DNA from: Paraspadella gotoi
Lineage: Eukaryota > Chaetognatha
DNA length: 64,000 nt
Direction: 5' to 3'
Assembly: GCA_051294375.1 (NCBI GenBank)
Contig: JBJCIZ010000028.1
Span: forward strand, 1,301,576 to 1,365,575
Shown piece after piece: positions 1 to 11,700 of this stretch. Every line of letters begins with the position of its first letter. Within the stretch, counting starts at the first letter, position 1. The position numbers were made by a program, and so were the translations under genes. The notes under the pieces were generated by a model. That model made no database searches. It saw nothing but the letters and a program-made list of their open reading frames with translations, and had not been told where the DNA came from.

Positions 1-232
1 ATCCAGGAATTGAGTGAAGACCGGGGAGACCTGGAGACGGAAAGAAAAGGCTTTAATCTCATTTGCATTTTATCGTATTTGTATATTTATTAAAATATTT
101 ACATTTACACATACAAGTAAGAGCAAGAAAACCAGAACCAGAAATACCATTCTAAAACGACCGGAATCACAACCACGACGCCGACAACATCAACAACAAT
201 AACATCAATGGTAACAACAACAATTAAGGCAC

Positions 233-1673
233 CTCCTTGGACTCGACGGATCCTAACAGATGCCCGCATCTGTCGTTGAATTTGTGGCCAAAGGAGAGCC
301 AGTCCTTCTCGATGAGAGCCTCGATGCCGCGAATGGTTCGGTAGTGAGGATCGAGCATCACTTGGGCCAAGGAACAAGTCTGGGCCGTTCGATCCCAACC
401 GTCTTTTGAGTCGTTGAGGGGGGAAAAACAAATTTCATGTTTTTTTGTCATTATTACTTCTAGACATTATTACTCCTTAAAATATAGGGAACTATGGCAA
501 CGGGAGGATAGCCTGTGATACCCGGGGCGCGGGGTATCTCACCAACTGGCGTAGGGGCTGCGGACCCTCAGTGACCGCCTCCTGTCACTGGCATGTTTAT
601 ACCGGCACCGTCACATTTTAAGCCAGAACCGGGATACCCAGGGATTGAACCCGGGACGCACGGATGGAATGAGATGATTTAGCCTGCTCAGCCATTGAGA
701 CGAGGCTGAGGACGGACAGCAGTGAGGCAGCTTTAAGTCTTGCTGCCACAGAACAATTAAATAAAGTGTTAAACGGTAATAAGCATTGAGAAAAAATAAT
801 AAGTAATAATATTTTTTTTCAGAAAATTCACTAAAACGAAGTGTTACAAATTTAACAAAATCTTTCGCGATATTTGTTTACCATACCCGCCCACATTTGG
901 CACACACGACCACTCACTACCCACACGACCACACACTACCCACACCCGCCTTAACCTGAGCAGTGGACGAGAACGGAGACCCGCTCGACGGCGACGGCGC
1001 GGGCGATGAAGGCCGACGTCTTGAGGATGGCCTGGATGTGTTTGAGCCAACCCGTAGAATCCACGCCCGACAAATAACCCGACATCGTCGGCTGGAGAGA
1101 CTCCAGCTGCTCCAGAAGCTTTTGAAGACTGGAGCGCATGACGTGGATGTTCTCCACACCTGTGGATGAAAAGGGAAAAGAAAAATGATGGAATAAGAAA
1201 ACGTGTAAGTGGTAAAATAAAATTAAGATTAATGAAATTAATATTACCAATAGGCTATAGTATAAAATATATTCATTCGATATATGTAGGCTCTCTAGCC
1301 TCGATTTGGGTAAAAGCCTATGTTCCTCCCTTTAATCTCATGTGATAAAATGGTAACTGTAATGAACTGTTATGAACTGACCGGAGAACTTAAACTTGAT
1401 ATCCCTATAATTGTCTTCGCTCTCGTATCCTTTCCCCGACGCCCGATTCGCCATCGCGTTGATCTTGGGTCTCGTGTCCACGACGTACATAAACTTGGAG
1501 TCAGGATTCGCCCGCAGGATGATCTGCAGCAGCGTCTCATCCTCGACGCTGCGTTTCTGGAATCCTGACAGCGGCTGGCTGCTGCGGCAGATGGCGGACG
1601 CGGCGTCGCTGTGGAGGTAGGTCAGGACGGGGAGTCGACCTTTGGATCTGGAGTTGAGAAGGATATGGGGAAT

Positions 1674-1753
<80 letters not shown>

Positions 1754-3087
1754 TCACACCTGAAACCGGCGCTGCCGGCGAGGATGCTTCCGGCGGCGGA
1801 GGTAGGGACGAAAAGGTGGCGCGGGTAAGTGGGAGTCAGTTCGTAATTGTAGTTGATGTCTGCATCGGGAGATGGCGCTTATTATAAATATCTATTATTA
1901 TCCCGACAAATTTATTGAATTCCTCACCGCTGAGTTTCCAGAACTCGTTGGGCACTCCCATCCGCTCATACTCGGATCGAAGATCGAAGAAGTCCCACCC
2001 GTGTTGCTTGACCAACAGCGGGTCGTTGGAGTTGTAGGAGAAGGCGTAAAGTTCTGAGAAGACGCGGGGCTTGGAAAGCTTGGTCAAGGAGACAACCATC
2101 TCGTGGCACTCGCGTTCTGCAACAAGGGGGAATTGCTTGGTCAAGGAGACTATCATCTTCTGACATTCGCTTTTAAAGTAGAGAAGAATTTGTCTGGTCA
2201 AGGAATCGACTCCGAAATGGAAGACCCATATCTTGTACTATCATTTGCATTCTGAGCAAGGGTAGTTTGCTTGGTGAAGGAACTACTATGGAGTGAGAGC
2301 CCTAAAAATATAGGACTTGATTAAGGAAACAATTGTATTTTATTGCAGTCCTGCTCTAAAAGGGGACTTTGTTTGGTCAAGGTGATTATCATCTCATGAG
2401 ATTACCTCAGCATATTTTTGCTTGGTCAATGGTAAAGAAAAAAGCTTACCTCTTGGAATGATGAAAGTGAGGGAAAGAAAAGTCTTGCACTTAATGATCA
2501 TGGGGCATCCCTGAGTCGTGAGGGGAAGTTTCTCCACCGACTCGATGTGCATCAACAAGATCCACGTCTCGGGTTTCGATCTGCGGGCGAATTCAATCCA
2601 ATCAGTTGCAAAAAGTAAGTTAAAGTGAGGAAATCCAAGAGAGAGGATGGTTATTTTATCCTGCCACGCCCATTTCAGCTGACGGAAGCAGTTCGCTTGA
2701 AAACATAAGTTTCATTATCACTCAACATTGCGAAAATAAGTAATTCTAATCAACGCCGTGCCCAAAAAAAACAATTCATTACAAATGAGATTATCGTTTG
2801 CCATTATTAATAATTATCAATTGACTGAAATAAAAAACTGGTAAAGTAATACAATGATAACTATAAATAATTGGTAATAATAATAAAGAAATAAAAACCG
2901 ACCTCTGCGAATCGACGTAAATGAGGTGGGTTGTCGTCAAGTACAGAGTCCCGACCGAATCGCCGTCACGAGCGGCGCTCATAAATCGCGCCGACGACGT
3001 CGACGACGCCGCGGAGGAACCGGCGCCGGCGTTGAGCCGATCCAAGAGCCGGACGTTGTCCACTTTGGGCGTCGTGATGTGATCCAT
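233..3087 (-). CDS. MTMR6: Myotubularin-related phosphoinositide 3-phosphatase (MTMR6/7/8 group), 3' end outside window
   Basis: Removes the 3-phosphate from PI3P and PI(3,5)P2 on endosomal membranes (family knowledge). Seven exons are visible on the minus strand: 3087-2903, 2580-2450, 2116-1928, 1859-1760, 1647-1382, 1159-956 and 402-233. All junctions are GT-AG and phase-consistent, giving 415 residues. The N-terminus ([18 protein letters not shown], then [15 protein letters not shown]) matches the PH-GRAM domain of the MTMR6/7/8 group. The phosphatase core reads [34 protein letters not shown] and [16 protein letters not shown]. The catalytic loop HCSDGWDRT, with Cys and Arg intact, is split between exons 6 and 7, so the enzyme should be active. 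The ATG at 3087 aligns with the family start. After KEV the reading meets a stop at 224-226; family proteins continue here, so I infer a weak phase-0 donor (gtgcct) at 232 and further exons left of position 1. MTMR6, 7 and 8 cannot be separated. Confidence 0.92.
448..725 (-). mobile_element. tRNA-derived SINE, family A body with a divergent head
   Basis: Lies in the last visible intron of the myotubularin gene. On the minus strand it starts with a tRNA-like head that has an A-box-like TGGCTGAGCAGG and a B-box-like GGTTCAATCCC. Next comes a body containing GTGACGGTGCCGGTATAAAC and GGTCACTGAGGGTCC, and it ends near TTGCCATAG. The same body follows a different head in the copies at 3975-4235 and 19513-19690. 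The boundaries are approximate. Confidence 0.7.
1674..1750. repeat. (GA)n microsatellite
   Basis: About 77 bp of nearly pure GA. On the myotubularin sense strand it is a CT tract inside intron 4, upstream of the exon 5 acceptor at 1648. Confidence 0.95.
2070..2420 (-). repeat. Degenerate ~50-bp tandem array overlapping an exon start
   Basis: About seven degenerate units, each beginning like GCTTGGTCAAGGAGAC, start near 2080, 2134, 2194, 2268, 2320, 2370 and 2419. The first unit is coding: it is the 5' end of myotubularin exon 3 ([13 protein letters not shown]). The rest fill intron 2, and the second unit still reads [12 protein letters not shown] in one frame. Confidence 0.75.
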
Positions 3088-3520
3088 GGCGTCGGGGAGG
3101 AGGAAGAGGAGGTCCTCAACTGCTTCACTCAAGTCTGATCCATTTCGTCGCTCAGGTTGCTTCTTTTAATTTCGTTCGTAGAATCGACGATTCAATTGTT
3201 CGTCGCGTTCGTTAAAAAAGCGAACAATTCAACCAGAAATCAAAGAGAGAGAGAAATACGCGTTTGTCACTCGTCGACGCTGAAACTTTTTTTTGTCATT
3301 TCAGTTGGTTTTTTTGTTTTTTAAAATTCGGGAATATCTGTCGTTTTTGTCTTATTAAATCGATTTTCATCATAATATATGAACCAACAAAATAAGTCAA
3401 TATAAATAAGCGTAAGGAAACAACGACGGCGATAACAAAGAAGATATTGTTTATCCGTTACATCCATTCAGTTCTTTCCAACAAAAGTCCTTCCAGCCCC
3501 CCCCCACCCCACCCTCCTCC

Positions 3521-3841
3521 TCAGTTCTTCTTTTTCTTCTTCTTCTGCGGCGCCTGCTCCGCCGCGTCGGCCTCCAGCTCCGCCTGATACGCGACGATCA
3601 ACGCGTCCGCCGTCGCTGGAGCGGCGGGACAGTAGCGGGAGTACTCCATGGTGTACTCTCCCTGACCCATGGTGGTGGAGCGGAGTTCGGTGGTGAAGCC
3701 GAACATTTCGCTGAGCGGAACTTCGCACACGACGACGAAGAAGCCGTCGTGGATCTCGCTGCCGTGGAGGAGGGCGCCGCGTTGCTGGAGTTGAGCCACG
3801 ACTCCTTTTTGATATTCTTGAGGGACGGAGACCTGTTGTGA

Positions 3842-3898
<57 letters not shown>

Positions 3899-6800
3899 GA
3901 AAAAATGGGATGAAATGATGAATATGGTTTTAATGTTTATTTCCTTAACAACATTAAGGCAAATTAGAGACATTGTGGCGAAGACTAAATTCGCCTCTCA
4001 TAAAGCATGGTGAAACTCAGCTCGTCCCATTGGGTTGGACAGCTAAGTACTCGTTCACCAACCGTGAATTCCGGGTTCAATCCCCTCACGGTCACGCTGG
4101 GTAAAGTGTGATGGTGTCGGTATAAAACAGGCCAGTGACATGGAGTGGTCACTGCAGGTCCAAAGCCCGGAGCGCCAGCTGTCGGGAGATGCCTCACACT
4201 CCGGGCATCCCACATGTCTCCCCTTTGCCATATAATAGCATTTTTTCAGAAAATTTATTTTACCAAAATAGCATGTTGTTTGAAATATCTTTTGGTTCTT
4301 GCTTAACCTAAAAAAAGATGCAAATTTCAACAATTTCCTTATGGGAACCAAAGACAAAAAACCAACTGAAAAGCCAGTTAGATTCTCTTGATTAAGAGAG
4401 GAATCGAATACTATAGAGTAAAACCATTGAGCGATTAAGTATCAATCAATTATTAAAATCACGTTTGCAACACCCCCCGTCCCTCGCTCATCAAATGACC
4501 TCGACTTTCATAACGGGTTCGATGATTTGCCACTGGGCCGAGACGAAGAGTTCCTTCATCGCTCCTTCGGCCGCCAACTGAAAGGAGTAATCAGAGGAGT
4601 CGACGGGATGATGATTTCCATCGATGAGGCGGAATTTGACTCCAGTGATTCGATGACCCGAGAGAGGGCCTTTCTCGCAGCTCAGTTCGAATCCTTTCTT
4701 CACGCCTGAACCGGGTAAAGGGGGGAAGCGGGTTTAAGATGGTTTTTTTTTCTTGATTTTTTGTTTCTTATTTAGTTTCCGTCTTTTCTTTTGTTTTGAA
4801 GTCACGAAAAAAGTATTGCGGACAATCTTTATAGAAATTAAAACAGAGACGCCGAAAAGTCAGTCACAATTTCTGAAAAGATCCAACAGTCAACAACATT
4901 AATCTATGTACAACAACAAAAAAACAACACAATCTTACAACACGACAATCGCGACATAAATCAATTTATTTTATTAATCCAAGTCCCAAGCAATCCCCAC
5001 TTACCCGGCACGAAATGCTTGGGGATGTTCGTCCCCGTCGTCTCGTCGGAGAACTCAAGCTTAGTATTCTTGTCGGCGGGTAAAGGCTCTACTTTTCCCT
5101 CGACGATCCCGAACTGGCCGCGCCCGCCCGACTGTCGCTTGTGTTGATACCAGTAGCGATGGGTTTTGGCCAGAGTCTCGCGGAAGGCCACCTTGGGTTG
5201 ACCCAGGACAACCTCAAATTGGAAAAGGGGGTCAAGTTAAGGGTGGATGTTTTATGATAGTATGTCTGGTTTTTGACGTACAGATTGTCAGAAATACGAG
5301 ATCTACAAGTGCATTAATTATAAAAGACATGAAAACAAATAATATCTTTCGTTTTTTTTTCTCAAAAACTGAATTAGTCCAGCTATAAAAATCGAATCCG
5401 ACTAAAACATTCAAAAAGGTTGTTTTGAGAATTTAATTATTCAATTAGGGAATTAATAAAGAGTGAAATCTATAGAGAGAGACGAAACCCCCCCCCCGCC
5501 CTTCACCTCGCATCCGTACTCCCTCTCCATCCTCTGTCCATAAACTTCGAGCTGCAATTCTCCCATTCCCGAAACGATGAACTCTTTAGTGACGGAATCG
5601 AAGCTGTAGTGAAACGTGGGATCTTCCTTCGTGAACCGATTCAACGCCTTCATGAAAGTGTCCGCCTCTTTGCTCTTGGGAGCGATTGCCATAGAGACGA
5701 CGGGGTCGGGGACGAACATGGACTCCATCACCAGGTGTCGCGTCTCTTTCCCGACGAAGGTGTCGCCAGAGGCGCAGTCGACGCCGAAGATGGCGCAGAT
5801 GTCGCCGGCCCGCGCTTCGGACACTTCCTCCATGTTTTGGGCGTGCATGCGGACGAGACGGGATACGCGGACCTGGGTAATTTTGAAACAAGAATTAGGA
5901 AGAAGTCGGATCAGCCGGAAGCTCGAGCAACCCTTTTGATTATATATCGCTATATAATATATATAAATATACATGTATTTTATATTTCTGTTTTGCCTCC
6001 CGACTTTGCTTTGGACAAACTAAGTTGGGTTACTAATAAATCGTGTTGAGTAATGAGTATTTTTTTAAAAATTATCGCGTCCGAGCGTTCTGCTCAAAGC
6101 GGGAATAATTGGTAATTAATTCTTTAACAATTAAATTTGGCACAAAGAAAACGGTTTCCATCCACTTCCCTTCTTCTTTTCCGGGATCACCTTTTTTCCC
6201 GTCCGCACGTTGGTCACACTGGCGCCTTTGTCCAAGATCCCTTGATAGACCCTGATATAGGTCAACTGACCGTAGCGCCCCTGCTCGAGTTTAAACGCCA
6301 GTCCGAGAAAAGGCGCGTCACGTGTCCTCGCGTTGGACAGCGGGACCCGCTTCACGTTCTCCGGGTTCGTCTCGTCCAAAGCGAAGTGGGAGACCTCGTG
6401 CGGTTTGGGGAGATAGCGGACGATCGCGTCGAGGAGATGTTGGACGCCCTTGTTCTTGAGGGCAGAACCGAGCATGATCGGCGTGAAGGATCGAGCGATG
6501 CAGGTTCGTCGGATGGCGTCGTGGAGTTGAGATGCAGACGGAGTCTTCTCGTTGAGGAACATTTCGGCAATTTGGTCGTCCGCGTTGCCGATGGCGGCGA
6601 TCAGTTCCTAAGAGTCACGGGGAGGGGGGGCGACTTTCAGCTATAAATGAGCCGGATGTTCTGGACCATCACAACAGAGAAAGAAGAAAGAGTGTTGGTT
6701 AATGCCTAGCATGTAGGGCGAAGGAATAATTTAAAACCCGAGTTATTATCATTTTAAAACTACGAGTCTCATCCCCGGCCATCTCAGCAAAATGACAACC

Positions 6801-8405
6801 TCCAAATACGAAGAAACATTTCTCGAATCTAATTAATTCATCCTCGCCCTTCCCAGTCCCCACCTCACCTCACCCCACCTCACCTCACCTCACCTCACCT
6901 CTCTCCTCTCGGCCGCCTCGGCCCGATGCTCGACCGGGATCTCTTCTTCCCTGATCACTGTCCCCATCGGATCCTCGAAGAAGGCCGCCTTCTCCTCGAT
7001 GAGATCGATGACCCCTTTCGTCTCCGCCCCGAGCCCGACGGGCATCTGGATCGGGGCGCAATTGTGACCCAGCTTGGTGCGGACGTGGCCGGCGACCCGC
7101 ATGGGGTCCGCCCCCGTCCGGTCGATCTTGTTGACGAAGGCGACGCATGGGACGCCGTAGCGACGCATTTGACGATTGACGGTCAGAGTTTGACTTTGGA
7201 CGCCGCCGACGGCGCAGAGAACGAGGACGGCGCCGTCGAGGACGCGGAGGGCGCGTTCGACCTGGAGGAAGAGGGGGGTGGAGGGGGGTGGAGAGGGCGT
7301 TTAGTAATTGCGTTATCCTCTTCCGTTCCGTTTCGTTCTTCTTTTTCCGTTAATTATTGCATTATTTTCTCTCTTTTCGTTGCTAAGTGAATATTAGGAA
7401 ATGTTTATAGAGTGCCAATACAACGATTTTTTATTATCAATAGTACATGTTTCGACTCTGCTGGTTCGAGTCTTCATTAATTAATTATTTAAATAAAACC
7501 TTGCCCTTCGTTTTCCATAGGCCTCCAGAGCGTATTGATCTCCAGGAAGGACAATTAAAGAATAATTCTAATCCAGTAATAACCAATTTTGTAAAGTTTC
7601 GATGTTGAAGTAATCCTTTCTTTTTCGTTGTTAGTAGTGATTAGAGAATTGACTAAGTTTTTGTTTGCAACAAATTTTATTTATAATTTCGATGTTATAT
7701 TCCCGGACTTTCAAAAAATCTCACGCCTTTGTAATCTGCTTGAACTTATTTTCCGTTTTTACGTGAGGCGTCTTAACACCCCGCCCCCACCTCGACAGTG
7801 AAGTCGACGTGTCCGGGCGTGTCGATGATGTTCACATTCACTCCCTTCCAGTCGACGTAAGTAGCGGCGGATTGGATTGTGATCCCGCGCTGTCGCTCCA
7901 ATTCCATGAAATCCATCGTGGCGCCGACTCCGTCTTTGCCTTTCACCTGAGGAGATCATTATGAAATTAGAGCGCTCTCTCTCTCTCTCTCTCTCTCTAA
8001 AAACAGACGGGTTCTCTCTCAGGCGGAAGAACTATGACAATCGCAGATCAATGATAATCTTTATTCAATGATAAGGACCTCGTGAATCTCATCGATCCGC
8101 CCCGAATAAAAGAGGAGCCTTTCGGTGAGCGTGGTCTTCCCAGAGTCGATATGAGCGGAGATTCCGATGTTACGGATGTCGTCTGCTTCGTAGACTTTGC
8201 CTTTCGCGATGTTGGAGATGTGGGTGGCTGTGGCGTAAGCGCGGCGCGGGACTGCGTGCGAGGGGGCGTGGCGGCGGTTAAGCGGTGATGTCACCACTGC
8301 CGCTGCTGTTCCGGCAGAACGCCGTCCGGGCGATGGACGCGGCAGCGGCTGAAGTGGAACCAGCCGAAGCACCGCCGCCCGCGGAGCCAGTTCGAAAAAC
8401 ACCAT
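3521..8405 (-). CDS. GFM1: Mitochondrial elongation factor G1 (GFM1)
   Basis: GTPase that moves tRNA and mRNA through the mitochondrial ribosome after each peptide bond. Eight exons: 8405-8079, 7946-7791, 7261-6899, 6607-6191, 5872-5507, 5212-5005, 4705-4500 and 3832-3521. They sum to 2,355 nt, or 784 residues, close to family length. An Arg/Ala-rich leader of about 65 residues looks like a mitochondrial targeting peptide. The GTPase motifs are present in order: AHIDSGKTT (P-loop), DTPGHVDFT (switch II) and NKID (base recognition). Later come [51 protein letters not shown] and EYTMEYSRY. The C-terminus is a Lys run ending in Asn, much like other GFM1 proteins. The ATG at 8405 is the only start before the leader. 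The upstream neighbour's stop is only 326 bp away. The exon 3 donor lies in a 5-bp repeat that offers several competing donors. Confidence 0.96.
3840..3895. repeat. (GA)n microsatellite at the GFM1 exon 8 acceptor
   Basis: About 56 bp of nearly pure GA. On the GFM1 strand it is a CT tract ending six bases before the acceptor AG at 3833-3834, so it serves as the polypyrimidine tract. Confidence 0.95.
3975..4235 (+). mobile_element. tRNA-derived SINE, family A, near full length
   Basis: In GFM1 intron 7. The head (CATTGGGTTGGACAGCTAAG) is A-box-like, followed by a B-box-like GGGTTCAATCCCC. The body carries GTGATGGTGTCGGTATAAAA and GTGGTCACTGCAGGTCC and ends near CTCCCCTTTGCCAT. It is about 75% identical by eye to 19513-19690, which lacks the middle of the body. 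No clear target duplication was found. Confidence 0.75.
6856..6900 (-). repeat. CACCT pentanucleotide repeat forming tandem splice donors
   Basis: Eight or nine CACCT/CACCC units follow GFM1 exon 3. On the sense strand each unit reads GTGAG, so there is a donor-like site every 5 nt. The first one, after GAG at 6899, keeps phase 0 with exon 4. Confidence 0.85.
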
Positions 8406-8731
8406 ATTTTAAATAACCAACATACAGTTTACGTAGTTTTGTATGAAATATAAACTATACTAAATAATTTTTACAAAACCTATCCATGGAAACCTAAAGA
8501 GAAAGAGTGCGGATAATTATTAATTATGACACGATGAATATATATTCATAGTAAAAAGACCAGTTCGTTTTTTTACTATACACAGCAGTAAATTAGAATA
8601 AAATCTAAATCAGGACTAAAACTAGAATATATACTACTCTGTACAATTGGCGAAAAATTCCTCAAAGACTAAAAATGAATTCGAACGCAATCAAATGAAT
8701 AGAGAATTAATTAAAAGTAATTAATTAATAA

Positions 8732-11700
8732 TTAATGCCTCAAATCCCCTTCCATGGCGGCGCAAAGAAGATTCAAACCGTCCGTGACAGGTTCTTGCTT
8801 TGAAGCAACTTGCTGTTGTTGTGGTTCGTCTTGTTTTTGCGATTGCTGTAGTGGATGTTGTTGATCTGGTTGATGTAGTTCGTCGGCGAATTCGTCGGAA
8901 TCGCGAGATTCGACGAGATCCTCGGAAGGGATCGTCGACGATGGCGACGGATCCTCGGAGAGCCTTCGTTGTTGTTGTTGTTCTATTCTTTCCTCATCTT
9001 CTTCTTCCTCCACCCCTTCCCCCTCCATTCTCAACCCGTCCGCCAGCACGGCCGCAGGCCCCTCCTCCGCTCCGAGTCCCCGCAGCGTCTCGCCCGCGTC
9101 GAAGCGCACCTGCTCCAGCGTCTCGCGATGCGGACAATCGGGATCCTCGCAGTCGCCGTTGGTGTTCCTCGCCAACGCGTCGTCCGCGATGACTCGCAGG
9201 ATCTCCACGTCGGCGCGATAGAGAGCGAGCAGTGCCTGAAAGGAACTTCTGGCGCGGATGGCGAAGGCGGCGAGGTCGGCACGCGCGGCGCCGACGTCCT
9301 TGGCCTCCTTGACGCAGCGCCGCATGACGGAGACGACTTCGCCCTGGTACCGCGACATATCTTCGGCCCGGCGCCGTGAGAGGATCACGAGACGCTTGGC
9401 CATGACGCGGTGCTCCTTGCGAAGGCGGCGAAGCTCGGAGGAGGCGGCGCCGTCGAGGGGGGCTTGATCGAGTCTTTCGTCGACGGCGACGTTGGGATCG
9501 ATCGGCGTCGAGTCAGGTTTAGCGGCGACGGGCGAGAGAGCGCCGAGATCGACTTGGCAATTCATGAAGGCGCTCATCTGGACCTGGGATTTTTTCTTTA
9601 CTATATAACTCCTTTTTTGGTTTTGTTAATATCGTTTTTAGTATAAACATTAAAAAAAAAATGTGAGCTCTTGACCCTGCTCACCTTCAACGTGGACGTG
9701 AGGCCGAGATTAAGCTTCTGATATCGATTCAAGACCCGACGGATTCGATCCATGGCCAGACCGACGTCGCCGACGCCCTTTTCCCGACAAAAGAACCCGA
9801 CGAGATGATCCAAATAGTTGGAGACGAAGTAAGAGATGATGAATTTGTGGGACAAGTAAAGGTGGGCGTGGCCCCTCGATCGGTCCACTTGCACCGGATG
9901 GATCTCCAGCACTGATCCGGCGCGGGCGGCGCTCGAGGTCGGCACCAAACGCGGCGCCGTCCTTTCCGGCGCCGATGACGGAGTCACGGATCCGTCGGCG
10001 CGGATGACCATGACTTTGCCGGATGATTTGGTCGGAGCGCCGGAGACAATTTGAGGGGACGCCGGGTTGGCGAGAAGAGTGTGGATGCGTCGGACGCCGG
10101 TGACGCCGGTTTTGATGGCGATCGAAGTCGGCGACGCCGCTCGCGGTTTCGAGTTGTTGTTGTTGTTGCCGGCGAAGACGAGAGGAATCGCTTCGTCTGA
10201 AGATCGAGGAGAGATTTTGCGCGGCGAGTCGGCATCATCTTCCGTCTTGACGGCGACGGGACCGTCGGGTTGTGGGCGTGGCTCGAGTTTATGGTCGGCG
10301 GTGACGGCGGCGGCGACAGCGTCGACGGCTTCGCTCGCGTGGAAGGTCGATGATGAACCTGAGTTAAGAAGTCGTTTCTTACACGGATTTCAAATGGGAG
10401 TAAAATGAAAAGATCGAATACTGTGGCCAAATCGCTGACGTTTTTTTTATTTTTAACTCCCAGTAGTCCAGCTTGCTTACTTTTTTTAGTTATGTGCTCA
10501 TCATTATAGAAAAAATAAAATGTTAGAAAATCTGGCCAGAGTTCCAGTTTTCCCAATTAGTTTATGGAAAATTGAAGCAAACTCCGTGAGGAGGAGGAGG
10601 CGACGCGAAGATCTTCTTCCCCCTCCCATTTCGCTTCCTTCTCCTTTTCGATCGGGGGCTTCGCGCAGCCACGAGATTTTTCCATTCTAGTTTCACTTCC
10701 CACTTTCTCTCTCTCCCGTTAAGACCTATTTCACGCTCCTCTGTAATTTTTATTATTTTCGTGTTCGTTTTTTTCATTACATACGCTTCACCACTACCTC
10801 TCGTGTTTACTTTAGCCAGAGTCTTATTTCAGGGTGGCGCCCAATGTGGGGCTCGAACCCACGACCCCAGGATTAAGAGTCCTGTGCTCTACCGACTGAG
10901 CTAACTCTTATTTCAGGGAACTCAGCCTGGAATCAATATGCAAATTGGTGAATCAATTGACTAAAATGACTGCCAGTGGTGATACCTAGAAATATTTTAT
11001 TTCATTTTATTGTAAAAACGCCGTTCTTCAATGTTTTCCAGAATATTACCGACTCACCATTTTCGCTGGAACAAGACTCGGGGTAAGTCGTTGCCTTCCC
11101 CGTCGCCACCGCCGGAGCCGCCGCCACCGCCGCCTCCGACGCAGCAGCAAGTTCCAGCTTGGGTTTTCGATCTTCATGTCCATTTTCCATTTTGGCCAAA
11201 AGTCCTTCCATCACAGAAAGACATTCCGTCTCTTTGATTTGATCGTTGGAACCAATCGACTCTGTCTCTCGATCCCGCGACTCTGTCCCTGTCATCGCCG
11301 CGCCCTCGACGCCGAAGTCCTTCCTCCGGTCGCCCATCTCGTAAAACGTGTCCTCCAACTTGACGAGTAACTCCAAGCACCCCTTGCAGACGGCGTCGAA
11401 CTCTCCTCGAGACTCCTTGGCCAACCGCGGACAGACGGCGAGGAGCCGCTCGTTGAAGAGCTGCTCCTTGGCGCTGGAGCAAGTCTCCACGGGTCCTTCG
11501 CCCCCGCAAAAGTAACATCTCACCCTGGGCCTCTTCTGGAGCGAGTTGGGCGGAGGTGGATCCCGCTTGGCCATGATCATCTCCTTGACGAAGCTCAAGT
11601 TCATCAGCGAGACGCCCCTACAAAGCTTGGCCTTGTCCGGTTGGGCTTGGTTGGGCTTGGTCCCTCCCGAGAGCAGACGAATCTTTTTAGAAATTGTTTT

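Noticed and set aside
3087-3132. Upstream extension of the myotubularin N-terminus
   Set aside because: The extension would start at TTG; the first ATG at 3087 matches the family start.
8800-9379. Plus-strand open frames over the last exon of the zinc-finger-like gene
   Set aside because: Antisense shadows of the GC-rich minus-strand exon, which fits a spliced frame with consistent phases.
10840-10912. Functional tRNA-Lys gene
   Set aside because: The 5' acceptor strand is missing and CCA is present at the 3' end between target duplications; it is a retrocopy.
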